Source: an uncultured Prevotellaceae bacterium (GTDB lineage Bacteria; Bacteroidota; Bacteroidia; Bacteroidales; Bacteroidaceae). From it: a stretch of DNA of 64,000 bases. Each line of letters starts with the position of its first letter. Within the stretch, counting starts at the first letter, position 1. The position numbers were made by a program, and so were the translations under genes. This document shows, one piece after another, positions 53,602 through 63,276 of this stretch. Under the pieces are notes generated by a model, which was not told the origin of the DNA, did not search any database, and worked only from the letters and a program-made list of their open reading frames with translations. The stretch is taken from positions 39,965 through 103,964 of the forward strand of contig ONDJ01000006.1 of the NCBI GenBank assembly GCA_900316575.1, in the 5' to 3' direction.

Positions 53602-54264
53602 ATTCAGAGGTAAAGGCTAAGGGGAGAAGTGCTGTTTCATGGGCGTATAGAGTTTAGGGTTGAAAATGTTTTTGCGTCTCTATACAAAAAAAGCGTGGAA
53701 CTTGTCTCTGTCACCCGTTCCACTCTTCGAGGCCTTCGCATTGCCTGTGTCGTCAGAAACGAGCAACGCAGAAGCCCACGCCGATATGATATATTATTCC
53801 AGAAAGAGGAATGCTAACATTATCATACCATAGAGGGACATCTACCGCTGCCTTGTTCGGTGACGACTTTTAGAAGTTGCGAAGTTCGAAGAGTCAAGAA
53901 CAAAGCGTCAAAGTAAACGCCTTTTATGTATTTCTGTGCTTCCCGCCCGCCCCTGTGCAGGCTTCTGCGCTGAGGATGAAGCGGAACACGTTGCAAAAAT
54001 ATCTATTTCTGCCCGAAAGGAGAACAAAACGGCAGAAAAAAAACCTATAATCCCAAATCGGTCATTAGGCTGTTACGCGCTAACACGCTTTCTTATTGTC
54101 ATCTGTTTCGCTGCTTTTCGATCACAATGGAACCCCATTGCTCGTTCAAAGATTTGGGATAATCAAACTTATACGCCCCAATTATGAGCGGACTATAATA
54201 ATAGCAAATGCGCACCTTTCGTGATGAAAGGCGCGCATTCTAAATTTATAGAACACCCCTATAT
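53602..54264. other. Gene-poor stretch upstream of the BspA-like gene
   Basis: Short frames here lack family features or promoters. The only structure seen is a possible 117-bp inverted-repeat element at 54047-54163. Confidence 0.5.
54047..54163. mobile_element. Possible MITE-like element
   Basis: The ends are ATAATCCCAAATC and, inverted, ATTATCCCAAATC (12 of 13 identical), enclosing 91 bp with no gene. No target-site duplication is obvious. Confidence 0.3.
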
Positions 54265-55425
54265 TCAATCAAGTTGAAACTCGCCGTGTCCGCTGTATTC
54301 GGCGGGCAGGGGGCGATAGTTGTAGGTTGAAGCCATGACATGCCCGTAGGCTCCTGCTGAGCGAATGGCAAAGATATCGCCGCGCTTGGTTTGGGGCAGC
54401 TGGCGATCAACGGCAAACACGTCGCTGCTCTCGCAGATGGGGCCAGCCACGTCGTAGGTCATAAGAGGATCACTCGGTCGGGCACTGCAGTTCTCGATGT
54501 GGTGATAAGCTCCGTACATGGCCACGCGCACCAAGTCGGTAAACCCTGCATCGAGAATGACGAAACGCTTCTGTTTGCCTTCTTTGACAAAAAGCACTTT
54601 CGTATAGAGCGTGCCACACTGCCCGGTGATGCTACGCCCCAGCTCAAAATGCACTTGCTGGCCTTCGCGAAGCTTCAAGCCACGACGGAACACGGCGAAG
54701 TAACTCTCAAAGTCGGGAATGGGATTGCCAACGGGGTTTTGGTAATCTATGCCAAGCCCGCCGCCTACGTTGATGTACGAAAGGCTGTAGCCTGCGGCTT
54801 CGATTTTATCTTGCAAATCGTTGATGACATCACAGAGCGGGGCGAAGAGCTCTGCGTCTAAGACTTGACTGCCAATGTGGAAATGCAGACCGATGAACTC
54901 CACGCCGGGCAGTTCATTAGCGCGAGCGATGCCCGAGAGCGTGTCTTCAAGCGCGATGCCGAATTTGTTTTCGGGCAGACCTGTTGTGATTTTCTCATGC
55001 GTATGGGCATCCACGTTGGGATTGATGCGAAGTGCTACGCGGGCTGTCTTACCCATTGCAACGGCACGTTGGCTGATAACCTCCAGCTCTTGCAAGTTCT
55101 CAACGTTGAACGCTCCGATACCGGCTTTTAGGCCGAGGTCAATGGCTGCGTCGGTTTTACCAACACCTGCAAAGACGAGTTTCGAGGCAGGAAAACCAAG
55201 TTCAAGCAAACGACTGATTTCGCCCTCGCTGACACAGTCGGCTCCTAAGCCACGGGCACAGATGGTGCGCGTTACGTCGGCATTGTAGCACGATTTGAAA
55301 GCATAGTGCACACAGAAGGGGTCTTCGGGACGAATGGCCTGTTGCAAGGCATCGAGCGTACGCTCAAGGAGCGCAAGGTCGTAGTAGTAAAAGGGAGTGT
55401 TTGGCATTTTGTTTATGTCAAGCAT
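54265..55425 (-). CDS. lysA: Diaminopimelate decarboxylase
   Basis: 386 residues from the ATG at 55425 (MLDINKMPNTPFYYYDLALL), which overlaps the lysC stop (ATGCTTGA); an ATG at 55407 is an alternative. The longer frame inside lysC is rejected. It carries the PLP lysine K44 (YAFKSCYN), HFHIGSQ, the phosphate-binding GGGLGID and the C-terminal CESSDVF dimer-site block (GPICESSDVF). It makes L-lysine from meso-diaminopimelate. Coupled to lysC, it puts the first and last steps of lysine synthesis in one operon. Confidence 0.96.
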   Translation of the reverse strand: MLDINKMPNTPFYYYDLALLERTLDALQQAIRPEDPFCVHYAFKSCYNADVTRTICARGLGADCVSEGEISRLLELGFPASKLVFAGVGKTDAAIDLGLKAGIGAFNVENLQELEVISQRAVAMGKTARVALRINPNVDAHTHEKITTGLPENKFGIALEDTLSGIARANELPGVEFIGLHFHIGSQVLDAELFAPLCDVINDLQDKIEAAGYSLSYINVGGGLGIDYQNPVGNPIPDFESYFAVFRRGLKLREGQQVHFELGRSITGQCGTLYTKVLFVKEGKQKRFVILDAGFTDLVRVAMYGAYHHIENCSARPSDPLMTYDVAGPICESSDVFAVDRQLPQTKRGDIFAIRSAGAYGHVMASTYNYRPLPAEYSGHGEFQLD

Positions 55426-56743
55426 TATCTTGTGAAAAAAGTGTCTGGCTGAGCGACTGAAGTGCTTTTTGCTTATCTTCCTTGCGCACGAGGAAGGAGA
55501 CGTTGTGGTTGGAACCGCCATAAGACACCATACGAATGGCTACATCGCTGAAGGCCGAGGTGATTTGTCCGAGGAACCCTTTGTTCTCGCGCACCAAGTC
55601 GCCTACGACGCAGATGATGCACATATCTTGGTCCACCTCAACGGTACCAATCTTCTTGAGCTCTTCAACGATGGGCGTGAGGCGACTGTCGTTGTCAATG
55701 CTGAGCGATACGCCCACTTCAGACGTTGCCACCATATCAATGCTGGTCTTATAACGCTCAAAGATTTCAAAGATGCGGCGTAGGAAACCTGTAGCGAGTA
55801 ACATTCGGCTTGATACCACCTTGATGGCTGTGATATTGTCCTTAGCGGCTATGGCTTTGATGACTCCTGGCTTCATCACGTTGTTGATCAGTGTGCCAGG
55901 GGCTTCGGGTTGCATGGTGTTGAGCAAGCGCACTGGCACACCCGTGTAGCGCGCGGGCTGAATGCACGTGGGGTGGAGTATCTTTGCTCCGAAATAGGCG
56001 AGCTCGGCAGCTTCCTCAAAGTGGAGCTGACGCACGGGGCGCGTTCCTTCCACAAAGCGCGGGTCGTTGTTGTGCATCCCGTCAATGTCGGTCCATATTT
56101 GGATTTCTTCCAGATGGAGTGCTGCACCGATGAGCGAAGCGGTATAGTCCGAGCCACCGCGCTGCAGGTTGTCGATATCTCCCTGGGCATTGCGACAAAC
56201 GAAGCCTTGCGTGATAAAAATTTCGGTTTGCTTATCCTCTGCCAAGAGCTTTGACCAATAGTCGTAGATAGGTATCAGCATGGGCTCCCCGTCGGCATCT
56301 ATGCGCATATAGTCCAAGGCAGGCACCAGGCGTACGCGTGTGCCCTGCTCTTCCAAATAATACGTAAGCATGTGGGTGCTCAGCATTTCGCCTTCAGCCA
56401 AAATAGCTTTCTCTACTTTCTCGTCAAATTCGCTGCCTGCCAAGCGTTGAAGTTTGATAAACTCTTCGTGGAAGAATTCTTCGCACTTCTTTTTGGCTTC
56501 ATCGGTAGTGAGTAAATTAGGGATATGCTTCTTATACATCGAACGCAAATGCCCTATCATAGCGCCAGCCGACTCTACGTTGCGCTTCTTGATGTAGTCG
56601 GTTATCTCTACGAGCTTATTGGTGGTGCCCGACATGGCACTCAGCACTACGATTTTGCGCTCGCCATTTGTAATGAGACGAGCCACGCTCTTCATTCTCT
56701 CGGGACTTCCTACTGATGTTCCGCCAAATTTGAGTACTTTCAT
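55418..56743 (-). CDS. lysC: Aspartate kinase
   Basis: 441 residues. The N-terminal kinase domain carries KFGGTSVGSPERMKSVA and FITQGFVCRN, and the RGGSDYTASLIGAAL nucleotide block. Two C-terminal ACT domains begin at about 300 (ITAIKVVSSRMLLATGFLRR, MCIICVVGDLVRENKGFLGQ) and usually give feedback control by lysine. Monofunctional, with no fused homoserine dehydrogenase. Coupled to lysA by an 8-nt overlap. Confidence 0.96.
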   Translation of the reverse strand: MKVLKFGGTSVGSPERMKSVARLITNGERKIVVLSAMSGTTNKLVEITDYIKKRNVESAGAMIGHLRSMYKKHIPNLLTTDEAKKKCEEFFHEEFIKLQRLAGSEFDEKVEKAILAEGEMLSTHMLTYYLEEQGTRVRLVPALDYMRIDADGEPMLIPIYDYWSKLLAEDKQTEIFITQGFVCRNAQGDIDNLQRGGSDYTASLIGAALHLEEIQIWTDIDGMHNNDPRFVEGTRPVRQLHFEEAAELAYFGAKILHPTCIQPARYTGVPVRLLNTMQPEAPGTLINNVMKPGVIKAIAAKDNITAIKVVSSRMLLATGFLRRIFEIFERYKTSIDMVATSEVGVSLSIDNDSRLTPIVEELKKIGTVEVDQDMCIICVVGDLVRENKGFLGQITSAFSDVAIRMVSYGGSNHNVSFLVRKEDKQKALQSLSQTLFSQDNA

Positions 56744-56812
56744 ATTCTACTAAGTTATTCTTTCGTGAAGACGTTAGCTCTGTTTCGGCTAACTTCCCAC
56801 AACGAAGGTTTT

Positions 56813-57433
56813 TCAATGCTTTTGCCAACCGGGTTGATGACGCTTCTGAAGCTCTGCTGCAAGGTCTTCGATGCGTAGCCCTTTTGCGGTGAGCAACACG
56901 ATGAGGTGATAGAACAAATCACTGCCTTCATACACCAAGCGTTCGTCGCTGCCACCCACTGCTTCGATGACCGCTTCCAAAGCTTCTTCGCCCACCTTCT
57001 GCGCCATGCGATTCAATCCGTCGCGGAAAAGGCTTGTGGTATAAGAACCTTCAGGCATTTCCTCGTGTCGGCGTTCGATGAAGTTTTGGAGCTCGGTGAG
57101 GAAAAGCAGGGGATTGGCTTCGTTCTTCTCGCCCCAGCAGGTTTCAGTGCCCGTGTGGCAAACAGGGCCATGGGGATGAGCCTGCACGAGGAGCGTATCG
57201 CCGTCGCAATCGGGCTTGATGCTTACAAGGTCCAGAAAGTTGCCGCTGGTTTCACCCTTGGTCCAAAGGCTTTGGCGCGAACGGCTGTAGAAGGTGACAC
57301 GCTTGGTAAGAAGCGTTTTCTTATAAGCTTCCTCGTTCATGTAGCCCATCATGAGCACATTGCGGGTTTCAGCGTCCTGAACAATGGCAGGTACGAGGCC
57401 ACCGCCTTTGGCAAAGTCGATTTTGGTTGGCAT
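56813..57433 (-). CDS. hisIE: Bifunctional phosphoribosyl-AMP cyclohydrolase / phosphoribosyl-ATP pyrophosphatase
   Basis: 206 residues from the ATG at 57433 (MPTKIDFAKGGGLVPAIVQD). A promoter box at 57457-57464 excludes the longer frame. HisI domain (SRSRQSLWTKGETSGN, DCDGDTLLVQ, CHTGTETCW) followed by HisE (SYTTSLFRDGLNRMAQKVGEEALE). Catalyses steps 2 and 3 of histidine synthesis. No other his gene is in the window. Confidence 0.96.
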   Translation of the reverse strand: MPTKIDFAKGGGLVPAIVQDAETRNVLMMGYMNEEAYKKTLLTKRVTFYSRSRQSLWTKGETSGNFLDLVSIKPDCDGDTLLVQAHPHGPVCHTGTETCWGEKNEANPLLFLTELQNFIERRHEEMPEGSYTTSLFRDGLNRMAQKVGEEALEAVIEAVGGSDERLVYEGSDLFYHLIVLLTAKGLRIEDLAAELQKRHQPGWQKH

Positions 57434-57456
57434 AGTGTTCCTTTCTTTTTGAGCGG

Positions 57457-57464
57457 CAAAAGTA
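57457..57464 (-). promoter_or_regulatory. -7 promoter box of hisIE
   Basis: Minus-strand TACTTTTG matches TAnnTTTG and lies 23 nt before the start codon. Confidence 0.7.
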
Positions 57465-57561
57465 GCACAAGCAAGGCGCAAATGAAAGTAAAACACATTG
57501 TTTTCTTACATTTTGCGCCTACAGAAAGCGTAATCTTTGTACAAAAACGAAAGTTCGTGCG

Positions 57562-58026
57562 TCAGAACTTGCGGAAAGTGAGTCGCTTGTTGCCTGAAAC
57601 AAGCACGAGACGCGAAGAGCTGATGGTTTCAATGACGAAATCTTCGCTTACTTCAGTCAAACCATAAGGGAGATAGATGAGCATTGCCTCAGGCTCGGTG
57701 ATAAGGATGTCGGCTTCGCGCTCGCTTTTGTAGATAGCCGTGATACAGAGTTTGCCGTCGCTGACATGGTATTGGGCAATGACTTCGCCAGGGTCGGCAT
57801 CCTCGGGCATTCCTGTGCTGATGATTTGCAGAATGCCGAGCTGCATCCGCCAATAGACACCTTGTGCCTTTACGTCCTGAGGATTTGTACCATCGGGGGC
57901 GGCTATCTCAAGGAGCTGCCACTGCCCCTCGTAGTCCTCGTCGCTGTATTTCTGACAACCTTGCAGCACCATGCCGAGCAAGAGAAGTACTATATATAAT
58001 ACGGTGTGTCTATTGATGTTGTGCAT
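57562..58026 (-). CDS. Small lipocalin-like lipoprotein
   Basis: 154 residues. The lipobox LQGC (Cys24) follows a hydrophobic signal. The mature part begins DEDYEGQWQLLEI, a GxW motif typical of lipocalin-like Bacteroidales lipoproteins, and is mostly beta-strand. Ligand unknown. It lies 14 nt downstream of the Wzi-like gene in the same operon, which hints at an envelope role. Confidence 0.75.
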   Translation of the reverse strand: MHNINRHTVLYIVLLLLGMVLQGCQKYSDEDYEGQWQLLEIAAPDGTNPQDVKAQGVYWRMQLGILQIISTGMPEDADPGEVIAQYHVSDGKLCITAIYKSEREADILITEPEAMLIYLPYGLTEVSEDFVIETISSSRLVLVSGNKRLTFRKF

Positions 58027-58040
58027 CTGCGTTTAAGCCG

Positions 58041-59657
58041 TTAGAAAGTGAGCCAACCGCGCTTGGCCAGTGTGATTTGGAAACCGAGGTTGTTGCCAAG
58101 GTTTGTTCCATGGTCGTATGCAAAAGCGGCTGTGATGTTCCATCCTCTCCAAAAGTCGTTACGCTTTTGATAGTCCATGTAGCTGCGTTTCACGGGGTCT
58201 TTGGTCTGATAGTTCACCTCGAGGAGCAGGCTATTGTTTTGCCGCGTGTCGGGGAAAGGCTTGGCATAGGTGCCCCAGTTCTTGGTGTGGGTGAAGAGTA
58301 CACGATAGGACAAACGCTGGGCTGGATTGCCTTCAATGCCTACGTGGTGGGCATTGAAGCGATTGCCCTTGAGAGTAAGCGTGCCATCGTCGTCGTAAAG
58401 TGCCGTGTAGTAAAGCGGATTACCGATAGGCTGTCCCCAGTGCATCCATCCACTATAAGCATTGTGGTTATAGTAATTGTCAACCGCACTGATCTGATCG
58501 GGCACAGCTTCGGTGTGATCATGATATACGGGGCCGCTTTGGTTCTTGGTCGTTACGTACTCATAGACAAAACTGCTGACAAAAGGATTTTTTGGCGGCG
58601 TGATTTCAAGCCCGATTAAGGCATCGCGCCAGCCATATTCCAAAAAGAGCTGCGAATGGTCTTCAAAGAAATGGTCGGCGTAGGCACTGAGTTTCCAGCC
58701 GCCTACGTAGCCTGTGATGCGCAGAAGCCAACTGCCGAGCGTATTGCCAGCGGCATTGGCATAAATACCATCGCTCTTGTCGCTACCGCCGCCATAAATG
58801 GCTTTGACAAAACCCATCGGCCCATAGCCCATGGAATAGCTATTGCCTGGAATGTCACTGACGTTCTTGGCTTTACCGCCGAAAAGCGTTGCCCACTCCA
58901 GTCCGCCCTCGAGCGTGATAGGGAATTTCTTTTCATCACCTAAGCGCAGGTATGCGGCCTTGCTGTGATAGAGCGGCCAGCGCACATGGTGCTGTCCGTC
59001 GTTGAGATAACTGTCTTCAAACCACGTGTCGGTGAGCAAGCCATAGCCAAAGTGCCCTTTGATGGCCAACCACTTCCAGCGCGGAACTACATTCCACCAA
59101 TCGGGCACCTCAAAGCGCACTTGAGGAATTGGCCTTGCATTGATACCCAGCGTTTGCGAACCCGTGCTGAGCCGATTGTTCTTAAATTCCATGGGCCGTT
59201 CCTTGCTACCTACGGAAATACCGAACTGATGGAAACGGATGTCGGCATAGAGTTGCTGAATGACGGGAATAGACGTAAAGCCATAGGCCACGCCAAGTTC
59301 TGCTCCGTAGCCTATGTTCCACACATAGTCGCTGTCGGCTGCAGCATCATGGAAGATGCCAGCCATGGCATATCCATTCTGATTTTTCACGCTCGACAGC
59401 CCATGGCGGTTGGCTTGAAGCCAAAGGGGATTGCGATGAACAGACGAACTGATGCCGAGTTCTAAGGAATACTCCACATTCTCCTTAGCGCGAAAGAGTG
59501 CATCCTGAGCCTGCAAGGGAAGCCACGACAAAACCACCATTACCAGGCAAAGCCCCATTCGCAAGAGTTTTTCGCGCTGAGGAAGAAAACTGCGAAGGGG
59601 ATACTTGCTTGGGGGTTGGTGTTGCAAACGGTGGAGATCAGAACGTAGCATCTTCAA
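58041..59657 (-). CDS. Wzi-like capsule-assembly outer-membrane protein
   Basis: 538 residues. The start at 59657 gives a 30-residue basic extension before the signal peptide (GLCLVMVVLSWLPLQAQ); an ATG at 59558 would give the signal peptide alone. The mature part is a beta-barrel with the family pattern YSLELGISSSVHRNPLWLQA, WWNVVPRWKWLAIKGHFGYG and LEGGLEWATLFGG, ending in alternating aromatic strands. Wzi proteins hold capsular polysaccharide at the surface. It starts 5 nt after rny. Confidence 0.85.
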   Translation of the reverse strand: MKMLRSDLHRLQHQPPSKYPLRSFLPQREKLLRMGLCLVMVVLSWLPLQAQDALFRAKENVEYSLELGISSSVHRNPLWLQANRHGLSSVKNQNGYAMAGIFHDAAADSDYVWNIGYGAELGVAYGFTSIPVIQQLYADIRFHQFGISVGSKERPMEFKNNRLSTGSQTLGINARPIPQVRFEVPDWWNVVPRWKWLAIKGHFGYGLLTDTWFEDSYLNDGQHHVRWPLYHSKAAYLRLGDEKKFPITLEGGLEWATLFGGKAKNVSDIPGNSYSMGYGPMGFVKAIYGGGSDKSDGIYANAAGNTLGSWLLRITGYVGGWKLSAYADHFFEDHSQLFLEYGWRDALIGLEITPPKNPFVSSFVYEYVTTKNQSGPVYHDHTEAVPDQISAVDNYYNHNAYSGWMHWGQPIGNPLYYTALYDDDGTLTLKGNRFNAHHVGIEGNPAQRLSYRVLFTHTKNWGTYAKPFPDTRQNNSLLLEVNYQTKDPVKRSYMDYQKRNDFWRGWNITAAFAYDHGTNLGNNLGFQITLAKRGWLTF

Positions 59658-59662
59658 TCTGA

Positions 59663-61198
59663 TTATTTTGCGAAGCTCACGGCGCGTGTTTCGCGGATAA
59701 CGGTTATCTTCACCTGTCCTGGATAGGTCATTTCGTTCTGGATACGCAGGGCGATGTCGTTGCTGAGCGCATCAATCTGCGTGTCGTCGATCTTGTCAGC
59801 CCCTACGATCACACGCAGCTCACGACCTGCTTGGATGGCATAGGTCTTGGTAACACCAGGATAGCTCATAGCAATGCTCTCAAGATCGTTGAGTCGCTTC
59901 ACATAAGCTTCGGCGATTTCGCGACGCGCACCTGGACGCGCGCCACTGATAGCATCGCATATTTGCACAATGGGCGCAATGAGCGTTTCCATTTCCATCT
60001 CGTCGTGGTGTGCACCGATGGCATTGCAGATTTCGGGTTTCTCCTTGTATTTCTCGGCAATCTTGGCACCATAGAGTGCGTGGGGCATGTCGCTTTCTTC
60101 ATCAGGCACCTTGCCGATGTCGTGGAGCAGACCAGCGCGCTTGGCTTTCTTGGTGTTGAGCCCCAGTTCGGCTGCCATGACTGCACAAAGATTGGCGGTT
60201 TCGCGTGCGTGCATCAATAGGTTTTGGCCGTAGCTGGAACGATATTTCATCTTGCCGATGATACGTATCAGCTCGGGATGCAGGCCGTGAATGCCCAAGT
60301 CGATGGCGGTGCGCTTACCAGTCTCTACAATTTCGTCCTCAACCTGATGGCGCACCTTGGAAACCACTTCTTCAATGCGTGCGGGGTGGATGCGCCCGTC
60401 AGCAATGAGTTGGTGGAGAGCCAAGCGAGCTATTTCGCGGCGCACGGGGTCGAAGGCGCTGATAACAATAGCCTCGGGCGTGTCGTCAACCACGATTTCT
60501 ACGCCTGTTGCGGCTTCAAGTGCTCGAATGTTGCGACCCTCGCGACCAATGATGCGCCCCTTCACTTCGTCGCTGTCGATGTGGAAAACGGTGACACTGT
60601 TCTCGATGGCTGTTTCCGAGGCTACGCGCTGCATACTCTGGATGATGATTTTCTTGGCTTCCTTGTTGGCGGTCATCTTCGCGTCGTCGATCATTTCGTT
60701 GATGAGCGACTGAGCCTCGGTGCGTGCCTCGTCTTGCATTGATTCTATCAGGCGTTTCTTGGCTTCCTCGGCGGTGAGCCCACTGAGTTCTTCGAGCTTA
60801 GCGCGTTCTTTGAGCTGCAGTTTTGAGAGTTCTTCCTCTTTCTTCTGAAGAGCAGCCTTTTGCGTATCTAGCCGTTGCTGGCGGCTATCGAGGTCTTGCT
60901 TACGGCGCGAAAGGTCTTCGTGACGCTGTGTGAGGCTCATCTCACGCTGCTTGAGTTTGTTCTCAATCTGGGCTATTTTCTGCCCGCGTTGCTGAACTTC
61001 TTTTTCGAGTTCGGCCTTCTTGTTGAGGAACTTTTCCTTGACTTCAAGGAGTTTCTTTTCTTTCATCACTTGCGCCTCGCGCTCTGCGTCGGCTAGGGCT
61101 GCGCGGTATTTTCCGTTCACTACATAGCGAAACAAGAAATAACCTCCGGTGCAGCCTATGATGATTGCGGCTATGCCTACGATGATGTTTACTAACAT
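59663..61198 (-). CDS. rny: Ribonuclease Y
   Basis: 511 residues. An N-terminal membrane helix ([20 protein letters not shown]) is followed by a coiled coil at about 30-165. A KH domain carries the [15 protein letters not shown] motif, and an HD domain has [13 protein letters not shown] and GLLHDIGK with metal-binding His-Asp. It is the membrane-anchored endonuclease that starts mRNA decay. It follows zapA by 22 nt. Confidence 0.97.
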   Translation of the reverse strand: MLVNIIVGIAAIIIGCTGGYFLFRYVVNGKYRAALADAEREAQVMKEKKLLEVKEKFLNKKAELEKEVQQRGQKIAQIENKLKQREMSLTQRHEDLSRRKQDLDSRQQRLDTQKAALQKKEEELSKLQLKERAKLEELSGLTAEEAKKRLIESMQDEARTEAQSLINEMIDDAKMTANKEAKKIIIQSMQRVASETAIENSVTVFHIDSDEVKGRIIGREGRNIRALEAATGVEIVVDDTPEAIVISAFDPVRREIARLALHQLIADGRIHPARIEEVVSKVRHQVEDEIVETGKRTAIDLGIHGLHPELIRIIGKMKYRSSYGQNLLMHARETANLCAVMAAELGLNTKKAKRAGLLHDIGKVPDEESDMPHALYGAKIAEKYKEKPEICNAIGAHHDEMEMETLIAPIVQICDAISGARPGARREIAEAYVKRLNDLESIAMSYPGVTKTYAIQAGRELRVIVGADKIDDTQIDALSNDIALRIQNEMTYPGQVKITVIRETRAVSFAK

Positions 61199-61220
61199 TG
61201 TTTATATGTATAAAAAAGAT

Positions 61221-61532
61221 TTAATGTTTGAGTGTGTTGATAGTTTCATTCTGCAAAGCCTCAAGCTCACGATTGAGCTGACTGATAACAGCCTCATAAG
61301 GCTCTACGTCAATACTTTGTTCTGCGCTAATGGCTCGCACGGCGAAGTCGAGCAAAACGATGGAAAGATAGCGTTCCTCGCCCTGTTCGGGATACTTGGT
61401 GCGATAGCGATTGAGCTTATCCTGAATGGCATGGGCGGCCTCGCGATAGACGGCCTCGCGGTCGGCTGGCACGGTCAGTGGAATGACTTGCTTGCCGATG
61501 TGGAGCTTAATCTGAAGTTTACCGTCGGTCAT
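61221..61532 (-). CDS. zapA: Cell division protein ZapA
   Basis: 103 residues, two-part ZapA layout: an N-terminal beta region (KLQIKLHIGKQVIPLTV) that binds FtsZ and a C-terminal coiled coil (VISQLNRELEALQNETI). It stabilises the Z-ring. It lies between a small coiled-coil gene and rny, a conserved order in Bacteroidales. Confidence 0.9.
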   Translation of the reverse strand: MTDGKLQIKLHIGKQVIPLTVPADREAVYREAAHAIQDKLNRYRTKYPEQGEERYLSIVLLDFAVRAISAEQSIDVEPYEAVISQLNRELEALQNETINTLKH

Positions 61533-61575
61533 GGTTCAGGAAAGATCTGTGATTGTTTTTTCGGAAACAGGGAAA

Positions 61576-61866
61576 CTATGCGAGCAAGGCGATACACTTG
61601 TCGATTTCGCGTATCATACGACTGATGCGAGCACGTGCTACCTTCACATCGCCTTCTTCAAGCGTGATTACTTGTGCTGCCCTCAAGGCTGAAAGCTCGC
61701 TGCGAAGTTTGCGCACATCGGCTTTTTCTTGCTCCACCGATGCTCCGAGCGCTTCAACCTGCCTCAGCAACGCAGCATTTTCAGCCCGCAGTTGACGATA
61801 GGAAAGCATCAAAGCACGCACACGTGTTTCGAGCTCTTGCAGGGATTGTTGCTCGGTTGAAGCCAT
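61576..61866 (-). CDS. Small coiled-coil protein upstream of zapA
   Basis: 96 residues. A long heptad-like helix (LQELETRVRALMLSYRQLRA, ALLRQVEALGASVEQEKADV) is followed by an ITLEEGDVKVARARISRMIR end. No membrane segment. It resembles the short ZapB-like coiled-coil proteins found upstream of zapA; a role in cell division is inferred from position only. Confidence 0.7.
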   Translation of the reverse strand: MASTEQQSLQELETRVRALMLSYRQLRAENAALLRQVEALGASVEQEKADVRKLRSELSALRAAQVITLEEGDVKVARARISRMIREIDKCIALLA

Positions 61867-61943
61867 CGTGTTTCTTTTTCAAGGTAGTGAACAACTACAA
61901 AAGAAATCAACAAATCAGTGCTCGTTCGCGTTCAGAGAGATGC

Positions 61944-62588
61944 TCAACGCTTGCCTTCGGCTTTCTCGTCGGGCTTGGGCTCTTTCTTGGCAAGGATTAC
62001 AACGTTATAGACGTACTCCGTCATCCACTCCGGAGAATAACCTAGGGAAGCTTGTCCTGCCCTAACGTTAGCCACAGCTTGGCGCACGCCAGCATCTTTC
62101 CAGTTGTCCTTTGTGAGCACATCCTGCACAGTGCGTTCCGTCATGGCTCGAAGGGTGCCCTTCATAAAGCCAGGCAGACGAAATTTCCACTTCATCAAAT
62201 TGCCCATAAGCATCATCAATTCCTGCGAAAAGCCTTGGAACTGATACAAGTAGCGTTGCATACTCTGCATATTGCGACAATTTTTCTTCACGCTCGTATC
62301 AATTTCCTTGAAGAAACCTTCGCTGAGCCCATAGATATCAATGAGCATCTTGCGGCTGCGATTGCGCTCACTCACGCCGAGACGATTGCCCGCCGTAGGA
62401 ACGTGCAACGTCTGCTTAAACACGCGCAAATCGGGCAACGCAGCCAAGTTGGTAATACCCAGATTGGAGGCCATCAAACTTTGATAGTACACGCGGATGA
62501 GCATCATAAAATCTTCGATGCCCCCCACGCGCCATCCAGCCTCGTTGACCTTGGGTTTTCGTTTGAAAAGTTTACTAAATAATGACAT
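61944..62588 (-). CDS. Conserved Bacteroidales protein of unknown function
   Basis: 214 residues from the ATG at 62588 (MSLFSKLFKRKPKV); an ATG 15 nt upstream is possible. It is soluble, basic and mostly helical (IEDFMMLIRVYYQSLMASNL, SMQRYLYQFQGFSQELMMLM), ending in a charged KKEPKPDEKAEGKR tail. I do not recognise a catalytic motif. It precedes the coiled-coil/zapA/rny operon by 77 nt on the same strand and may be its first gene. Confidence 0.75.
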   Translation of the reverse strand: MSLFSKLFKRKPKVNEAGWRVGGIEDFMMLIRVYYQSLMASNLGITNLAALPDLRVFKQTLHVPTAGNRLGVSERNRSRKMLIDIYGLSEGFFKEIDTSVKKNCRNMQSMQRYLYQFQGFSQELMMLMGNLMKWKFRLPGFMKGTLRAMTERTVQDVLTKDNWKDAGVRQAVANVRAGQASLGYSPEWMTEYVYNVVILAKKEPKPDEKAEGKR

Positions 62589-62845
62589 TGGTCTTGATTT
62601 CAAAATTTGGTTCAGCCGCGAAAATACGCATTATCTGCGAGTTGACAAAGTTTATACAAGTAATAGTCACCGAACAAGCCCAAATAGAGCAAAGCGCAAT
62701 GCCCTTAAGCACCTTATATCGCCATAAAAAAAACACCCCCAGCAAGCTATACAAAAAGAACATAGGTAACCATAGCCTCAAGGATAGGACTTATCCATTT
62801 CAAAAATAGCACCTTACGCCGTCAGAGAAGCGCTCTCCTCTACTT

Positions 62846-62925
62846 TTCATGGCCATGAACAGTTATTTTCACGCGCGTGAACATTTATTTTCATGCGCAT
62901 GAACACTTATTTTCATGCGCATGAA
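62846..62925. repeat. Palindrome array at 22-bp spacing (array D)
   Basis: Four 14-bp perfect palindromes (TTCATGGCCATGAA, TTCACGCGCGTGAA, TTCATGCGCATGAA twice) start at 62846, 62868, 62890 and 62912, each exactly 22 bp after the last, with A/T-rich 8-bp spacers. No gene overlaps the array. Confidence 0.9.
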
Positions 62926-63276
62926 AAACAACTAAGTTTGGGAACAAAGAAAGCCGAACAAGGCTGCTTTGAATTCAAAACATGCTCAAGAGGAGTCTGA
63001 AATCTCGTTCGCCTATTCTACTCCTATACTGCTTCTGCTCGTAAGTACACGTACGCGAATTATAACAAAGGCTTACAGCATAGATTTCATCGGTACAAGA
63101 TTGTCTGCCAACAAACTTCTATGTAAAATTGCAGCACAATTCCAAATTTACATAACTATGAAAGATTAGATATCGAGCGACGTGCGGTAATCTATAATGG
63201 TGAGATGGAAAGCACAATGACCGATATTGAAATCCTGAATTGGAGGAATTTTAAGCTATAGAGGAACGCGCTCCAA

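Noticed and set aside
53629-53817. 62-codon plus-strand frame
   Set aside because: No family features, no promoter box, and poor protein composition.
61533-61575. 6S RNA gene between the coiled-coil gene and zapA
   Set aside because: The gap is only 43 nt, too short for a 6S RNA.
62575-62781. 68-codon hydrophobic minus-strand frame
   Set aside because: It spans the likely promoter region of the gene at 61944 and overlaps its start; nothing else supports it.
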